From: Owenia fusiformis | Lineage: Eukaryota; Annelida; Polychaeta; Sabellida; Oweniidae | Length of the DNA: 60,000 nucleotides | Direction of reading: 5' to 3' | Assembly: GCA_903813345.2 (NCBI GenBank) | Contig: CAIIXF020000001.1 | Location: 53,711,885 to 53,771,884, forward strand | In this document: piece after piece, positions 59,053 to 60,000 of the stretch | Layout: each line of letters starts with the position of its first letter | Numbering within the stretch: position 1 is the stretch's first letter | Notes under the pieces: generated by a model | The model's input: the letters and a program-made list of their open reading frames with translations, nothing else | Database searches by the model: none | What the model was told of the DNA's origin: nothing | Made by a program: the position numbers and the translations under genes

Positions 59053-60000
59053 GTAAGTATAAAATGATTTATCATAGAAGTTAATCTTGGGTTAATCTTA
59101 TTTATGGGTGGCGGATCTTACAAATAATTATAGTGCTGACAGTAAATGATAAAGGGTGGATTTTCAAACTAAAAAGAGTGCTCCTACCAAAATGGATTTG
59201 CCTATATTCATGTACCCCTGGGGCCTGAGACTCTTATCTGATAGATAGAATGCACAAATAAAACAAAAGTTCTGCTATTGTAGGTAAAAAGTTCTCTTAA
59301 ATTTCGAAGTGATTTTACCTGTTAATTCTGTCATTGGTCCGCCATTTTTGCGGAAGTTATACTGAAACACAAACTCCATGAAATGAAATGAAATCACGAG
59401 AAAAAACATGGCATACACCGTGCGCATTCGCACTAAAGTTTAAACCAATCAGCTTATTTGATTATTGTGCGCACATGAATTATTTGCTTCTGAGCACATC
59501 CCATTAAAAGCTAACCACAATAAACAAACCTGGCTGAGAATACCCTTACTTCATTTTAGCGAAATTTCAGCTCAAACTCATGACAAATGCATTATGCATA
59601 TGCTTTTCTGGAGTTTGGGGGAGTTTGGGACATTAAATGTTAAAATTCAAGAAAATATGCCAACTATACGACTTATCAATTATTTTGTATCAGCATTGTA
59701 CAAATATTGTAGGTATCATAAACCTATTTGGTATATGCTAATATTATGTACATGAAATCACTGGTCAATAGAAATGGTTGATCAGTTTCCACCTGATCCT
59801 GATCCATAAATCCTGTAAAACAAATGCCTGTTTTTTTGTAATTTGTGACATAACGATTTGATCCCCAGAACCATATTTCAATGTAATATGACAACTGATG
59901 CTGTGTCAAATATCAAGCCATATTTTTTAGGATGGTTAGTGGAATATATCATGCTATTCATGTGTAGCTTTGGGCTATAACAGGGACTAAAAACTGATTT
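59053..60000. other. Intron of the PKHD1L1-like gene to the window edge
   Basis: About 950 bp with no exon that continues the phase-2 frame convincingly. The 96-codon open frame at 59465-59755 lacks splice context and any family resemblance. Confidence 0.5.

Overview
This is AT-rich, intron-rich animal nuclear DNA, not prokaryotic or viral. Coding sequence occurs as short exons with GT..AG borders separated by long introns and many small transposon relics. The three identifiable genes are animal families, and the frequent TACATGTA-like words and repeat style suggest a marine invertebrate, possibly a lophotrochozoan. That taxonomic placement is a weak inference.

Layout. (1) About 7.8-44.3 kb, plus strand: a large MEGF6-like gene for a secreted or extracellular multi-EGF protein. 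Eight single-exon EGF domains of the calcium-binding type lie at 7.8-27.1 kb. A cysteine-free linker follows, built from one 141-bp exon and tiny exons (28.0-31.2 kb). About 24 laminin/MEGF-type EGF units then lie at 32.5-40.3 kb, and the gene ends in a very basic C-terminal tail (stop at 44267). A separate exon at 14113-14317 encodes a signal peptide plus an Arg/Lys/Glu-rich segment and ends in the right splice phase, so it looks like an alternative first exon; the EGF exons at 7.8 and 8.9 kb would belong to a longer form that starts upstream of the window. (2) 52428-47310, minus strand: a METTL4-type MT-A70 adenine methyltransferase, nine coding exons, about 391 residues, with an intact DPPW motif. 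It is tail-to-tail with the MEGF6-like gene. (3) From 56128 to the right edge, plus strand: the 5' end of a PKHD1L1 (fibrocystin-L)-like gene, with a signal peptide, a first IPT/TIG domain and the start of a second; it runs off the window. It is head-to-head with METTL4, with a decayed LINE reverse transcriptase between them.

Mobile and repeat DNA. The most notable element is a 1260-bp non-autonomous transposon at 47384-48643, inside the last METTL4 intron. Its long inverted termini start CACGGTG/CACGATG and it is flanked by an exact 5-bp duplication AGAAT. This combination points to the Transib/RAG-like group. Other elements are TA-flanked MITEs, a 47-bp-arm foldback element, a perfect 29-bp-arm palindrome with CRE-like sites, a 57-bp minisatellite that is open on both strands, a 21-bp satellite inside a larger element, and two inverted copies of one repeat that bracket the EGF exon cluster.

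The genes do not form a pathway; their proximity is ordinary linkage. Exons were called by eye from splice signals, reading frame, phase continuity and family resemblance. UTRs, promoters and the upstream 5' exons of the long MEGF6-like form were not determined.
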